A stretch of DNA of 64,000 nt, from the NCBI RefSeq assembly GCF_016862915.1, contig NZ_BONW01000022.1:62001-126000 (forward strand), read 5' to 3'. Positions 16,946-25,857 of this stretch are shown piece after piece (the first letter of the stretch is position 1; the number at the start of each line of letters is the position of its first letter). A program made the position numbers and the translations under genes. The notes below the pieces were generated by a model that worked only from the letters and a program-made list of their open reading frames with translations, did no database searches and was not told the DNA's origin. The stretch comes from Plantactinospora endophytica (lineage in GTDB: Bacteria > Actinomycetota > Actinomycetes > Mycobacteriales > Micromonosporaceae).

Positions 16946-18145
16946 GTGCCAGCGACCACCCTGATCCGGAAGCTCGAAGCCGACGACCTGGCCCAGGCCG
17001 GCGAGTTGGGCCGGCTCGCCTTCGGCTCCGCGCCGTCCACCGCACCGCCGTCTCAGGAGCCCCGGCCGGGCCGCACCGGCTACGGCGCCTTCGACCAGGA
17101 CGGCCGGCTCGTCGGCAAGGCGATCGACCTGCACCACGACCAGTGGTGGGCCGGCCGCCGGGTGGCCGCGGCGGACGTCGCCGGCGTCGCGGTACTGCCC
17201 GAGGCGCGTGGCCGGGGCGTGGCCCTGGCGCTCCTGCGCGAACTGCTGCGCGGCGCCCACGAGCGGGGTGCCGCGATCAGCGCGCTCTATCCGACGGTGA
17301 CCGGACCGTACCGGCGGGCGGGCTGGGAGGTGGCCGGCGCCCTGCGCGCCGTCGACCTGCCGACCCTCGCGCTGCCCCGGCACCGGCCGGCACCGGACCT
17401 GACCGTCCGGCCCGGCGGACCCGGCGACCTCGATGCCACCGCCGAACTCTACGAACGGATCGCCCGGCACCGCTGCGGCCTGCTCGACCACCGGGGCGGC
17501 GGGTTCGCGCCGGCCGAGCCGCCGAGCGCCCTGCCGGACGGGGTCGACGGGCTCACCCTGGTCGAGCGGGACGGCCGGCTGATCGGGTACGCGAGCTGGC
17601 AGCGCGGTCACGGCTACGACGAGCACGCCGTACTGACCGTGCAGAAGGTGCTCGCCGACAGCGCCGAGGCGGCCCGGGAACTGGTCGGGGTACTGGCCAG
17701 TTGGCAGAGCGTGACCCCGACCCTCCGACTGTGGCCACTGGCCTCCGACGCGGTTGCCGCACACCTGCCGCTGGAGCAGGCTTGCCAGCACGAGGAGCGG
17801 ATCTGGATGCACCGGCCGGTGGACGTGGTCCGGGCGGTGGCCGACCGGGGCTGGCCGGCACACGTACGCGGCCGGGTGGACTTCGCGCTCGCCGACGAGA
17901 TCGCACCGTGGAACTCCGGTACCTGGCGGCTGGAGGTCGACGGTGGCGCCGCCGAGCTGCGCCGGATCCCGGACGAGCCGGCGATCCAGCTCTCGGTACG
18001 CGGCTTCGCGCTGCTCTACACCGGCGTCGCCGACGGGTACGCGGTTGCCGAGGCCGGCCTGCTGCGCTGCCCCGCCGGCACCGATCCGGCCGCGCTGGAT
18101 TTGCTCGGCGCCGGCCCCCGAGCCGAACTGCTCGACTACTTCTGA
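16946..18145 (+). CDS. Eis-like GNAT N-acetyltransferase
   Basis: A 399-residue acetyltransferase of the Eis type. The N-terminal GNAT domain holds the acetyl-CoA loop VAVLPEARGRGVALALLREL and the YPTVTGPYRRAGW segment with the general-acid tyrosine. A second GNAT-like domain and a C-terminal SCP2-like domain follow. The chain ends LLDYF, placing a C-terminal Phe carboxylate in the position used as general base in Eis. Eis proteins acetylate several amines of aminoglycosides and of other amine or lysine substrates; the physiological substrate here is unknown. The GTG at 16946 matches the expected N-terminus. The stop codon is the first three bases of a tandem repeat array. Confidence 0.88.
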   Translation: MPATTLIRKLEADDLAQAGELGRLAFGSAPSTAPPSQEPRPGRTGYGAFDQDGRLVGKAIDLHHDQWWAGRRVAAADVAGVAVLPEARGRGVALALLRELLRGAHERGAAISALYPTVTGPYRRAGWEVAGALRAVDLPTLALPRHRPAPDLTVRPGGPGDLDATAELYERIARHRCGLLDHRGGGFAPAEPPSALPDGVDGLTLVERDGRLIGYASWQRGHGYDEHAVLTVQKVLADSAEAARELVGVLASWQSVTPTLRLWPLASDAVAAHLPLEQACQHEERIWMHRPVDVVRAVADRGWPAHVRGRVDFALADEIAPWNSGTWRLEVDGGAAELRRIPDEPAIQLSVRGFALLYTGVADGYAVAEAGLLRCPAGTDPAALDLLGAGPRAELLDYF

Positions 18146-18280
18146 ACCGCCGACCGACCCGACAACCCCGACCACCGCTGAACCGTCGGTCGGTCAGACA
18201 ACCCTCGACCGCCGCTGAACCGCCGACCGGCCCGACAGCCTCGACCGCCGCTGAACCGCTAAGCGGTCCGACGGTCGAGG
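18143..18280. repeat. 36-37 bp tandem array starting at the acetyltransferase stop codon
   Basis: Nearly four copies of a unit beginning TGAACCGCCGACCG and ending CGACCGCCGC follow one another from 18143. The units are 36, 37 and 36 bases plus a partial copy. The first TGA is the stop codon of the acetyltransferase. The last, partial copy contains the inverted pair ACCGCT-A-AGCGGT. The array fills almost the whole space to the convergent gene ending at 18283. Confidence 0.85.
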
Positions 18281-18282
18281 GG

Positions 18283-18753
18283 TCAGCTTCCGTTCGCGCC
18301 GGCCAGCATCGGGATCAGCACCAGTCCGCCGCAGCAGGCCCCGACCACCGCCAGGGTGATCAGCAGGATGCTGTAGTTCGACCACATGCCGAACCTCGTG
18401 ATGTCGGCGCCCTGGCCGTCGTGGACCCGGTTGCGCCAGCCGCCGAACCGGAACGACACCTGCTGGGCGGTGCCCGGGTGCACCACCACCCTGGTCGTGA
18501 TCATCGGAATGCCGAACAGGTCGGTGTACTTGACCTCGTGTTCCCCGGCCGGCACGGCGATGTGGAAGGTCCCCTCCGCCATACCGGAGACCTCGCGCCC
18601 GTCGATCTTCAGCTTGCAGGTGGTGGGCGCGGGTACGAGATAGGGCCCCCGGTTGGCCGAGACGATCAGCGCGCCCCAGCCCGGCGGCAGTTGCACCGGA
18701 TGGGGGTACGCGGCGAGCGCCATGCCGGGCGGCGGGATCGAGGGGTAGGCCAT
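18283..18753 (-). CDS. Small protein with one C-terminal membrane segment, unknown function
   Basis: A 156-residue protein not recognised by name. The N-terminal 20 residues are Pro-rich (MAYPSIPPPGMALAAYPHPV). The middle (about 25-105) looks like a small beta-rich domain, with CKLKIDGREVSGMAEGTFHI and AGEHEVKYTDLFGIPM. It resembles PEGA- or carboxypeptidase-regulatory-like folds that display a short beta sandwich. The C-terminus (about 128-150, YSILLITLAVVGACCGGLVL) is a membrane helix. The arrangement suggests a tail-anchored protein with a cytoplasmic beta domain. It is convergent with the acetyltransferase and next to the GH42 gene on the same strand. Confidence 0.7.
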   Translation of the reverse strand: MAYPSIPPPGMALAAYPHPVQLPPGWGALIVSANRGPYLVPAPTTCKLKIDGREVSGMAEGTFHIAVPAGEHEVKYTDLFGIPMITTRVVVHPGTAQQVSFRFGGWRNRVHDGQGADITRFGMWSNYSILLITLAVVGACCGGLVLIPMLAGANGS

Positions 18754-18805
18754 CGGTGCATAGTGGCACAGCCGGTGCGGGGCCGTACCCCGGGCCGCCC
18801 GGCCG

Positions 18806-20854
18806 TCAACCCTCCCGCAGTACGGCGCAGCCGCCGGACGGCAGCGACACCGATTCGACCCGGGCGCCGGTCAGCAGGTCCACTCCGGACACCGGCACGG
18901 TCTGTGTCGAGTCGGTGTGGTTGAGCAGGAACAGCCAGCTCGTGTCGGCGGTGGACCGGCGTACCGCCTCCACCCCGGCTGGCGCCGCCGGACAGGTCGG
19001 CTCGGCTCCCGCCTCCTCCGCCAGCCCGGCCAGCAGGTCGCGGTACGCGTCGTCGTCGAGCCGGGTGGAGAGGTACCAGGCCACCCCGTCGCCGTAGCCG
19101 TGCCGGGTCAACGCCGGCTGGCCGTCGAGGAGTCCTCCGGTGTAGCTGACCGACGGTGTCGCACCGGTCAGGCGTACGGTCTCGGCCCAGAGCCGGCCGG
19201 TGCTGCCGTCGGAGAGCGGCAGCCGGGTCGCCGGGTCGAGCGGATGGAACTCCTCCACCCGGATCCCGAGCAGGTCGCGCAGTGCTCCCGGATAGCCGCC
19301 GACCCGGACCCGGGCGTGTTCGTCGGCAACCCCGCTGAGGTAGCTGACCAGCAGGTGCCCGCCGGCTGCCACGTAGTCGCGGATCCGCGCCGCGTACCGG
19401 TCGGAGACCAGGTAGCGCGCCGGAAGCACCAGCAGGGCATACCCGAAGAGGTCGTCGCCGTCGGTGACGAAGTCGACGGTCCGGCCGGCCCGGAGCAGCG
19501 CCCGGTGTGCCGCCGCCACCTCGGCGGAATAGTCGAGCTGTGCCGAGGGCAGCACGGTGCCCTGCATCGCCCACCAGCTCGCGGCGTCCCAGGCGACCGC
19601 GACCGGCGCCTCCACCCCACCGGCGTCCATTTCGGACAAGCGGTCGAGCAGCGCGCCCAGCGACACCGCCTCGCGGAACGCCCGGCTGTCCGGGCCGGCA
19701 TGCGGCACCAGCGCCGAGTGAAACACCTCGGCGCCGCCCCGGGAGGCCCGCCACTGGAAGAACATCGCACCCCGGGAGCCCCGGGCGATATGCGTCAGGC
19801 TGTGCCGGGTCATCCGGCCCGGCTCCTTGGCGTGCATCCGGCCGGGGGTGAGGATCAGGTTCGGCGCGCTCTCCATCAGCAGCCAGGCCGGTCCACCGGA
19901 CTCGTCCCGGTGTGCCGGACCGGCGGCGGTCCGACCCGCCCCGCCGGTGCGCCGCTGGCCGTGCCGGGCCCAGGACCGGGCCAGGTCGGCGGCGAACGCG
20001 GTCTGCTCCTCCGCGCCCGGCCCGACCTCCCCCGGATAGTGGTCGATCGCCACCAGGTCCACCTCGGCGGACCACCGGGCGTGGTCCACCGGTACCCAGC
20101 CGCCGAGCACGTAGTTGGTGGTCACCGGTACGTCCGGGGTGGCGGCCCGGAGCAGGTCCCGCTGCTCGACGTACGCGCCGAGCAGTTCGTCGGAGAGGAA
20201 CCGGCGGAAGTCCAGCAGGTGGCTGGGATTGCCGAGATACTGGGTGGCCCGGGGTGGCCGGATCTGCTCCCAACCCGAGTAGTGCTGGCTCCAGAAGCTG
20301 CCGGTCCACGCCTCGTCGAGCCGGTCGAGGTCGCCGTAGCGGGCCCGCAACCAGGCCCGGAACGCGATCGCGACGTGCTCGCAGTAGCAGGTGGTGCCGT
20401 ACTCGTTGTGTACGTGCCAGAGCGCCAGCGCCGGATGGTCGCGGTACCGGGCGGCCAGTGCGGCGGCGATCTCCCGGGCCGCCGCCCGGTACGCCGGAGC
20501 GCTGGCGCAGTAGGTGTCCCGGCTGCCGTGGCTGAGCCGTACCCCGTCGGCGGTGACCGGCAGCGCGTCCGGGTGTCGCACCGAGAACCACGGTGGCGGG
20601 GAGGCGGTCGGGGTGGCCAGCGCCACCCGGATGCCGCCGTCGTGCAGCAGGTCGAGCACCCGGTCCAGCCAGTCGAAGTCGTACCGGCCGGGCTGCGGTT
20701 CGAGCCGGGACCAGGCGAAGACTCCGACGGTGACCAGGTTGACCCGGGCCCGGCGCATCAGCTCGACGTCGGTCGGCCAGACCTCCGCCGGCCACTGCTC
20801 GGGGTTGTAGTCCCCGCCGTAGCAGAGCCCGGTCAGACCCTTCGGCCAGTGCAC
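18806..20854 (-). CDS. GH42 beta-galactosidase (cytoplasmic)
   Basis: A 682-residue beta-galactosidase without signal peptide. The GTG at 20854 places the family N-terminus (LCYGGDYNPEQWPAEVW) at residue 10; the frame extends upstream only as noise. Acid/base Glu 151 is in WHVHNEYG and the nucleophile Glu 328 in WLLMESAPN. Cys 116, 156 and 158 fit the zinc site of GH42 enzymes. A Gly/Arg-rich insert (about 299-321) precedes the nucleophile strand. A trimerisation-like domain and a C-terminal beta domain follow. It is divergent from the GH95 gene with 73 bases between starts. In this setting it may remove galactose from imported xyloglucan or pectin side-chain oligosaccharides (inference). Confidence 0.94.
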   Translation of the reverse strand: MHWPKGLTGLCYGGDYNPEQWPAEVWPTDVELMRRARVNLVTVGVFAWSRLEPQPGRYDFDWLDRVLDLLHDGGIRVALATPTASPPPWFSVRHPDALPVTADGVRLSHGSRDTYCASAPAYRAAAREIAAALAARYRDHPALALWHVHNEYGTTCYCEHVAIAFRAWLRARYGDLDRLDEAWTGSFWSQHYSGWEQIRPPRATQYLGNPSHLLDFRRFLSDELLGAYVEQRDLLRAATPDVPVTTNYVLGGWVPVDHARWSAEVDLVAIDHYPGEVGPGAEEQTAFAADLARSWARHGQRRTGGAGRTAAGPAHRDESGGPAWLLMESAPNLILTPGRMHAKEPGRMTRHSLTHIARGSRGAMFFQWRASRGGAEVFHSALVPHAGPDSRAFREAVSLGALLDRLSEMDAGGVEAPVAVAWDAASWWAMQGTVLPSAQLDYSAEVAAAHRALLRAGRTVDFVTDGDDLFGYALLVLPARYLVSDRYAARIRDYVAAGGHLLVSYLSGVADEHARVRVGGYPGALRDLLGIRVEEFHPLDPATRLPLSDGSTGRLWAETVRLTGATPSVSYTGGLLDGQPALTRHGYGDGVAWYLSTRLDDDAYRDLLAGLAEEAGAEPTCPAAPAGVEAVRRSTADTSWLFLLNHTDSTQTVPVSGVDLLTGARVESVSLPSGGCAVLREG

Positions 20855-20891
20855 CCCGCCCGCCCTTCCCGGCGTCCCGCAACCGTTGCCG

Positions 20892-20921
20892 TTGACCTTT
20901 GTTTGGGCTCCCGCCAAAGTA
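20892..20921 (+). promoter_or_regulatory. Promoter-like site with an inverted repeat before GH95
   Basis: TTGACC (20892-20897) is a good -35 box. The following stretch carries TTTGTTTGG (about 20898-20906) and CCAAAG (20914-20919), an imperfect inverted pair overlapping the presumed spacer and -10. The ten bases ACCTTTGTTT also occur, in the opposite orientation, beside the operator next to the ROK gene (31843-31852 region). This links the two promoters to one regulator by inference. Confidence 0.5.
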
Positions 20922-20927
20922 GGCGGG

Positions 20928-23348
20928 GTGGATCTCGCTGTCAACGGCCTCGTCTCCACCACCCGGACCGACGACTGGGAGGCGGCCCTGGTCAGCGGCA
21001 ACGGCCGACAGGGCGCACTCTGCTACGGCGGCCCGACCGGCGTCCGGATCACCGTCTCGCACGAGCGGCTCTTCCTGCCCCTGAACCCGCCGCTGGACCC
21101 GCCGCCGACCGCCCGGATCCTGGACGAGCTGCGGGCGCTGCTCGCGGCCGGCGAGTACCGGCGGGCCGCCGCCCGGGTGGTGGAGTTCGCCGCCGAGCAG
21201 GATCCCGGGTACGCCGAGACCCGCTGGGTCGACCCGCTGGTCGGCGCCGCCACCCTCACCTGCACACCGACGGCCGCCGGCCCGGCAACCGGGTACCGAC
21301 GCAGCACCGACTTCGACACCGGCCTGGTCCGCCAGTACTGGCGACTGACCGAAGGCGAGGCCGATGCAGCCGAAGGCGAGGCCGGCGCAGCCGGGGACGA
21401 CATCGAGGTGGCCGGGGGCGAGGTCGAGGTGGCCGCGTTCGTCTCCCGCCCGCATGACGTGCTGGTGGTGCAGTTGGCCGGGCCGACGGGTTGGCGGGTC
21501 GGGCTCGGCCCGCTCGACGAGGAGCCGCCGGTGCCGATGGAGATTCGGGTCGCGCCGGACGGGCTGGGGCTGCGGGTGGACTTCCCCACCGCCACCGCCG
21601 GGCAGGTCACCGGGTACACCGTGACGGGCCGGCTGGTCGACGGGCGGCTCCTGCTGCTGCGTACCACTGTGGACGGCGTACCGTCGCCGGGGCCGGACCT
21701 GGCGGACCTGCCGGCGGACTTCGACGCGCTGCTGGCCGCGCACGTCGCCGTACACGGTGATCTGGTCGGTCGGGTGCGGTTGGACCTCGGTGCCGCGCCG
21801 GCCGCCCGGTCGGCGACCACCGAGGAGTTGCTACGGCCGTTCCGGCCGGGCGCGGCCACCGCCGGCACCCCGAACAGCGCCGCGCTGGTGGAGCGGCTCT
21901 TCGCGGCCGGCCGGTACGCGATCGTCTCCGCCTGCGGCGACCTGCCGCCGACGCTGCTCGGGGTGTGGAGCGGGACCTACCGACCGGCCTGGAGCGGCGC
22001 CTACACGGTGAACGGCAACCTGCCGGCCGCACTGGCCGCACTGGCGGTCACCGGAACGCCGGAGCTGACCACCCCGCTGTTCGACCTGCTCGACTCGGTC
22101 ACCGACGACCTGCGGGACAACGCCCGCCGGCTGTACGGCACGGGTGGCATCCTCGTCCCCGCGCACCTGACCAGCCACGGCCGACAGAACCACTTCGGTC
22201 CGGTCTGGTGCCAGACGTTCTGGACCGCCGGGGCGGCCTGGCTGGCCCGGTTCTACCACGACCACTGGTGCCACACCGGGGACCGGGCGTTCCTGCGGTA
22301 CCGGGCACTGCCGTTCCTGCGCCGGGCCGCCGAGTTCTACCTGGACTACGTGACGATCGGCCCGGACGGGCGGGCCCGGTTCGCGCCGTCGTACTCGCCG
22401 GAGAACACCCCGGCGAACACCGACTCGCAGGCGTGCCTGGACGCCACCATGGACGTCGCCGCCGTTGCCGACCTGCTGCGCAACCTGCTGGCCGAAACCG
22501 CTGCCCTGGGCGAGCCCGACCGGGCCGAGCCGCGCTGGCGGGCGCTGCTGGCAGCGCTGCCGCCGTACCGGATCGCGCCGACCGGGGAGTTGGCCGAGTG
22601 GATCGCACCGGACCTGGTCGACAACCACGCGCACCGGCACGCCTCGCACCTCTACCCGCTCTGGTACGAGCCGGATCCGGCCTTCACCGCCGATCCGGCG
22701 CTGCGCCGGGCGGCGGCGCTGACGGTGCGGCGTCGGCTGGCCTGGTGGCGGGGCGCGGAGTCGGACGAGATGGGGTACGGGCTGGCGCAGCTCGGCCTGG
22801 CGGCGGCCGGGCTCGGCCTGGCCGAGGAGGCGTACCAGACGGTGCTGCTGATGGCCGGCCGGTACTGGCGACCGAACCTGGTCTCCACGCACAACCGGGA
22901 CGCCATCTTCAACGTCGACGTCTGCGGCGGCCTGCCGGCGGTGGTCGCCGCGATGCTGCTGCGCAGCAGCCTTGTCCCGGCCGACGGACCGGCGGAAACG
23001 GCACGGCCGGCGGACGAGGAAACGCGACCGACGGACGAGGGAACGCGGCTGGGGGTCGAGAGAACGCGACCGACGGGCGGGGGCGCGCGGCCGGGTGTGC
23101 GGCCGGAGCCGGCGGTTCGGCTCGGCCTGTTGCCGGCGGTGCCCCGGGCCTGGCCGCGTGGTCAGGTCACCGGGTTGCTCGCCCGGGGGCCGGTGACGGT
23201 CACCCGACTCACCTGGACATCGACCGAGGTCGAAGCTTTTCTGCTCTCCCCGGCCGACCGGGTGGTCACCGTCGAGCTGCCCGGGAACACCCCGGTCCGG
23301 GTCGAGCTGGCCGCCGGCCGGACGTATCGACTGCGGTCGCGCCGTTGA
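20928..23348 (+). CDS. GH95-family glycoside hydrolase (alpha-L-fucosidase type), cytoplasmic
   Basis: An 806-residue enzyme without signal peptide. The GTG at 20928 directly precedes the N-terminal domain, with DDWEAALVSGNGRQGALCYGG and ERLFLPLNPP, which corresponds to the GH95 opening. The (alpha/alpha)6 barrel shows WSGAYTVNGNLPAALAALAV, the long GPVWCQTFWTAGAAWL helix, FAPSYSPENTP, and DNHAHRHASHLYPLW, the equivalent of the HRHxSHLY motif of GH95. Known members hydrolyse alpha-1,2-fucose or alpha-galactose; which one applies here is open. Residues about 690-723 form a charged linker of seven-residue repeats (ETRPTDE-like) encoded by 21-base repeats. The GH31 gene follows 100 bases later. 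Confidence 0.85.
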   Translation: MDLAVNGLVSTTRTDDWEAALVSGNGRQGALCYGGPTGVRITVSHERLFLPLNPPLDPPPTARILDELRALLAAGEYRRAAARVVEFAAEQDPGYAETRWVDPLVGAATLTCTPTAAGPATGYRRSTDFDTGLVRQYWRLTEGEADAAEGEAGAAGDDIEVAGGEVEVAAFVSRPHDVLVVQLAGPTGWRVGLGPLDEEPPVPMEIRVAPDGLGLRVDFPTATAGQVTGYTVTGRLVDGRLLLLRTTVDGVPSPGPDLADLPADFDALLAAHVAVHGDLVGRVRLDLGAAPAARSATTEELLRPFRPGAATAGTPNSAALVERLFAAGRYAIVSACGDLPPTLLGVWSGTYRPAWSGAYTVNGNLPAALAALAVTGTPELTTPLFDLLDSVTDDLRDNARRLYGTGGILVPAHLTSHGRQNHFGPVWCQTFWTAGAAWLARFYHDHWCHTGDRAFLRYRALPFLRRAAEFYLDYVTIGPDGRARFAPSYSPENTPANTDSQACLDATMDVAAVADLLRNLLAETAALGEPDRAEPRWRALLAALPPYRIAPTGELAEWIAPDLVDNHAHRHASHLYPLWYEPDPAFTADPALRRAAALTVRRRLAWWRGAESDEMGYGLAQLGLAAAGLGLAEEAYQTVLLMAGRYWRPNLVSTHNRDAIFNVDVCGGLPAVVAAMLLRSSLVPADGPAETARPADEETRPTDEGTRLGVERTRPTGGGARPGVRPEPAVRLGLLPAVPRAWPRGQVTGLLARGPVTVTRLTWTSTEVEAFLLSPADRVVTVELPGNTPVRVELAAGRTYRLRSRR

Positions 23349-23375
23349 CAGTTTGTTGGGTTACCAAAGAAACTA
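23345..23375 (+). promoter_or_regulatory. Promoter-like site with an inverted repeat before GH31
   Basis: A perfect TTGACA -35 box (23345-23350) overlaps the TGA stop of the GH95 gene. Behind it AGTTTGTTGG (23350-23359) and CCAAAGAAACT (23364-23374) form an imperfect palindrome. The layout, -35 box plus TTTGTT...CCAAAG, matches the site before GH95. A shared repressor is likely; the ROK protein is the best local candidate. Confidence 0.5.
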
Positions 23376-23448
23376 AAGGGAGTCCACCGCGCCGGCCGGC
23401 ACCGTCGGCGGCGCGCGGGATCCGCGTCCCGGGAGCCGAGGAGACCGT

Positions 23449-25794
23449 ATGCCGTACCGCCCGCCCCTGGTGCCGCACGAGACGTTCGTCGCCGACCCGC
23501 CCGAGCTGCCGGTCCGGGCGCCGGGCGAGCACGGGCTCTCCGCGCTGGCCCGGGCCGAGGTGCTGAGCACGGACGGCCAGGGCGTCACCCTCAAGGCGGG
23601 CACCTCGGACGGCGGTTCGCTCGCGGTCCGGATCACCGCCGCCGCCGAGGGCGTCATCCGGGTACGCCTCAGCGAGGACCCGCTGGCCAAGGGCCGGGCC
23701 ACCCGCGCACTGTCCCTGGTGCACCCGCAGCCCTACCAGGCCGAGGTACGCGTCGACGGCGACCGGGTACGCGTCGACGCCGGCGCGGTCGTCGCCGAAC
23801 TGAGCCTCGACCCGTGGCACCTGCGTTTCGTCGACCCGACCGGCACGGTACTGGTCAGCCAGAGCCGGGGCGAGCAGGACATCAGCGGTCGACTTCGCAC
23901 CCTGCCGTTCGGCCGGTCGCTTGTCGACGGCGCCGTCGCCGCGTACCACGAGAGTTTCGTCGCCCCCGGCGACGAGCGGTTCGTCGGGCTCGGCGAGAAG
24001 TTCACCCCGTTGGACAAGCGCGGCCAGCGGGCGCTGATGTGGAACTTCGACGCCTTCGGCAGCGAGTCGGACCGCTCGCACAAGAACATCCCGCTCTACC
24101 TGTCGAACCGGGGCTACGGCGTACTGGTCGACAGCGGAATGCCGGTCGAGTTCGACGTCTGCCAGTCCACGCACAGTTGCGTGCAGATCCTGGTACCGGA
24201 CGACCTGATCGACTACTACGTGATCGCCGGCCCGACCCCGGCCCGCATCCTGGACCGGTACGACCGGCTGACCAGCCGGCCGGCGCTGCCGCCGAAGTGG
24301 GCGTTCGGGGCCTGGATGTCGTCCGGGTTCTTCCGGGACAGCCAGGACCGGGTGCTGGAGCGGGCCCGGCGGATCCGGGAGCGTGGCATCCCCTGCGACG
24401 TGCTGCACCTGGACTGCTACTGGCAGGTCGCCGGGGCCTGGTCGGACCTGCGCTGGGACGCCGAACAGTTCCCCGACCCGGCCGGGATGCTGGCGACCCT
24501 GACCGAACAGGGCTTCCGGGTCAGCCTCTGGATGAACCCGTACGTGATGACCGGCAGCCCGCTGTTCGGCGAGGCGGCCGAGGCCGGCTACTTCCTGCGC
24601 CGGGCCGACGGCTCGGTCTACGTCGCCGACACCTGGCACGGCAGCCACCCGGCCGGCGGGATCGTCGACTTCACCAACCCGGCCGCGGTCGACTGGTTCG
24701 CCGGGCTGCTCCGGCCGCTGCTCGAACAGGGCGCCGCCGTCTTCAAGACCGACTTCGCCGAGGGCGTGCCGGCGGACGCGGTGGCACACAACGGGATGAC
24801 CGGGGTCGAGCTGCACAACGTCTACTCGCTGCTCTTCAACGACGTCGTCTCGACGGTCACCCGGGAGGTCGCCGGGCACGACCTGGTCTGGGCCCGGTCG
24901 TCGTACCTCGGTGGGCAGCGGCACTCGGCACAGTGGAGCGGCGACGTCAACGCGACGTACCCGGCGCTGGCGAGCACGTTGCGCGGCGGGTTGAGCCACG
25001 GGCTGTCCGGGGTGCCGTTCTGGAGCCACGACAGCGGCGGGTTCCACGGCACGCCGACGCCGGACCTCTACGTACGCTGGGCGCAGTTCGGGGCGTTCTC
25101 TCCGCTGGTCCGGTTCCACGGCACCACCAGCCGGCTGCCCTGGGACTTCCCGGCCGAGGCCGAACGGCTGGCGGTCGAGGCGCTGCGGCTGCGCTACCGG
25201 CTGATGCCGTACCTCTACTCGGCGGCGGTGGCGGCGGCCCGGACCGGGGCGCCGATGATGCGCGCCCTGCTGGTCGACTCCCCCGACGACCCGGCCGCGT
25301 GGACGGCGGAGCTGGAGTACCGGCTCGGCCCGGACCTGCTGGTGGCGCCAATGACCGGTCCGGAGAACCGGCGGCACGTCTATCTGCCGGCCGGGGACTG
25401 GGTGGACTTCTGGACCGGCGAGGTGCACGCCGGCGGTCGGCACCTGCGGGTGCACCGGCCGCTGGACCGGTTCCCGCTCTTCGTCCGGTACGGCGCGCTG
25501 ATCCCGGTGGCGCCGCCGGCCGACCGGGTCGGCGACGGCCCGTTCACCGACGTCACCGTGCTGAGCTTCGGGGCCACCGACGCCAGCGCGGTGGTGCACG
25601 ACGTCGACGGCGACACCACGATCCGGGCCGCCCGGTCGGGGGACGAGTTCCGGGTGGAGGTCGACGGACCGCTCGCGGTTACCGGCCTCGCCCTCGCCCC
25701 GGTCGACGGCGCCCGGCCGCCTAGGCGGCTGCTGCTGGACGGCTCCGCCACGGTCGCGGGAACGCTGGACGGACTACCCACCGTGCGGGGTTGA
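23449..25794 (+). CDS. GH31 alpha-xylosidase (YicI type), cytoplasmic
   Basis: A 781-residue family 31 enzyme without signal peptide. The nucleophile Asp 435 is in VFKTDFAEGVP and the acid/base Asp 499 in QWSGDVNATYP. Substrate-site strands include DVLHLDCYWQ (318-327) and SLWMNPY (359-365). The KTDF-G/A-E context and the N-terminal domain with FVGLGEKFTPLDKRGQ match alpha-xylosidases such as YicI rather than alpha-glucosidases. It would release terminal alpha-1,6-xylose from xyloglucan oligosaccharides; alpha-glucosidase activity cannot be excluded. ATG start follows GAGGAGACCGT. It lies downstream of GH95 and ends before a strong hairpin shared with the convergent MFS gene. Confidence 0.92.
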   Translation: MPYRPPLVPHETFVADPPELPVRAPGEHGLSALARAEVLSTDGQGVTLKAGTSDGGSLAVRITAAAEGVIRVRLSEDPLAKGRATRALSLVHPQPYQAEVRVDGDRVRVDAGAVVAELSLDPWHLRFVDPTGTVLVSQSRGEQDISGRLRTLPFGRSLVDGAVAAYHESFVAPGDERFVGLGEKFTPLDKRGQRALMWNFDAFGSESDRSHKNIPLYLSNRGYGVLVDSGMPVEFDVCQSTHSCVQILVPDDLIDYYVIAGPTPARILDRYDRLTSRPALPPKWAFGAWMSSGFFRDSQDRVLERARRIRERGIPCDVLHLDCYWQVAGAWSDLRWDAEQFPDPAGMLATLTEQGFRVSLWMNPYVMTGSPLFGEAAEAGYFLRRADGSVYVADTWHGSHPAGGIVDFTNPAAVDWFAGLLRPLLEQGAAVFKTDFAEGVPADAVAHNGMTGVELHNVYSLLFNDVVSTVTREVAGHDLVWARSSYLGGQRHSAQWSGDVNATYPALASTLRGGLSHGLSGVPFWSHDSGGFHGTPTPDLYVRWAQFGAFSPLVRFHGTTSRLPWDFPAEAERLAVEALRLRYRLMPYLYSAAVAAARTGAPMMRALLVDSPDDPAAWTAELEYRLGPDLLVAPMTGPENRRHVYLPAGDWVDFWTGEVHAGGRHLRVHRPLDRFPLFVRYGALIPVAPPADRVGDGPFTDVTVLSFGATDASAVVHDVDGDTTIRAARSGDEFRVEVDGPLAVTGLALAPVDGARPPRRLLLDGSATVAGTLDGLPTVRG

Positions 25795-25799
25795 AGGTC

Positions 25800-25835
25800 G
25801 GGGCGGGGTGCCCAGGTGGGGGGCGCCCCGTCCCC
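25800..25835. terminator. Hairpin terminator between GH31 and the MFS gene
   Basis: The arms 25800-25813 (GGGGCGGGGTGCCC) and 25821-25835 (GGGCGCCCCGTCCCC) pair over 14 positions with one bulge and one G-T pair, around a seven-base loop. It stands between two convergent genes and probably ends both transcripts. There is no long T tract, as is usual at this GC content. Confidence 0.65.
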
Positions 25836-25857
25836 CTTCGAGGTCGGAGCGGGCGGG

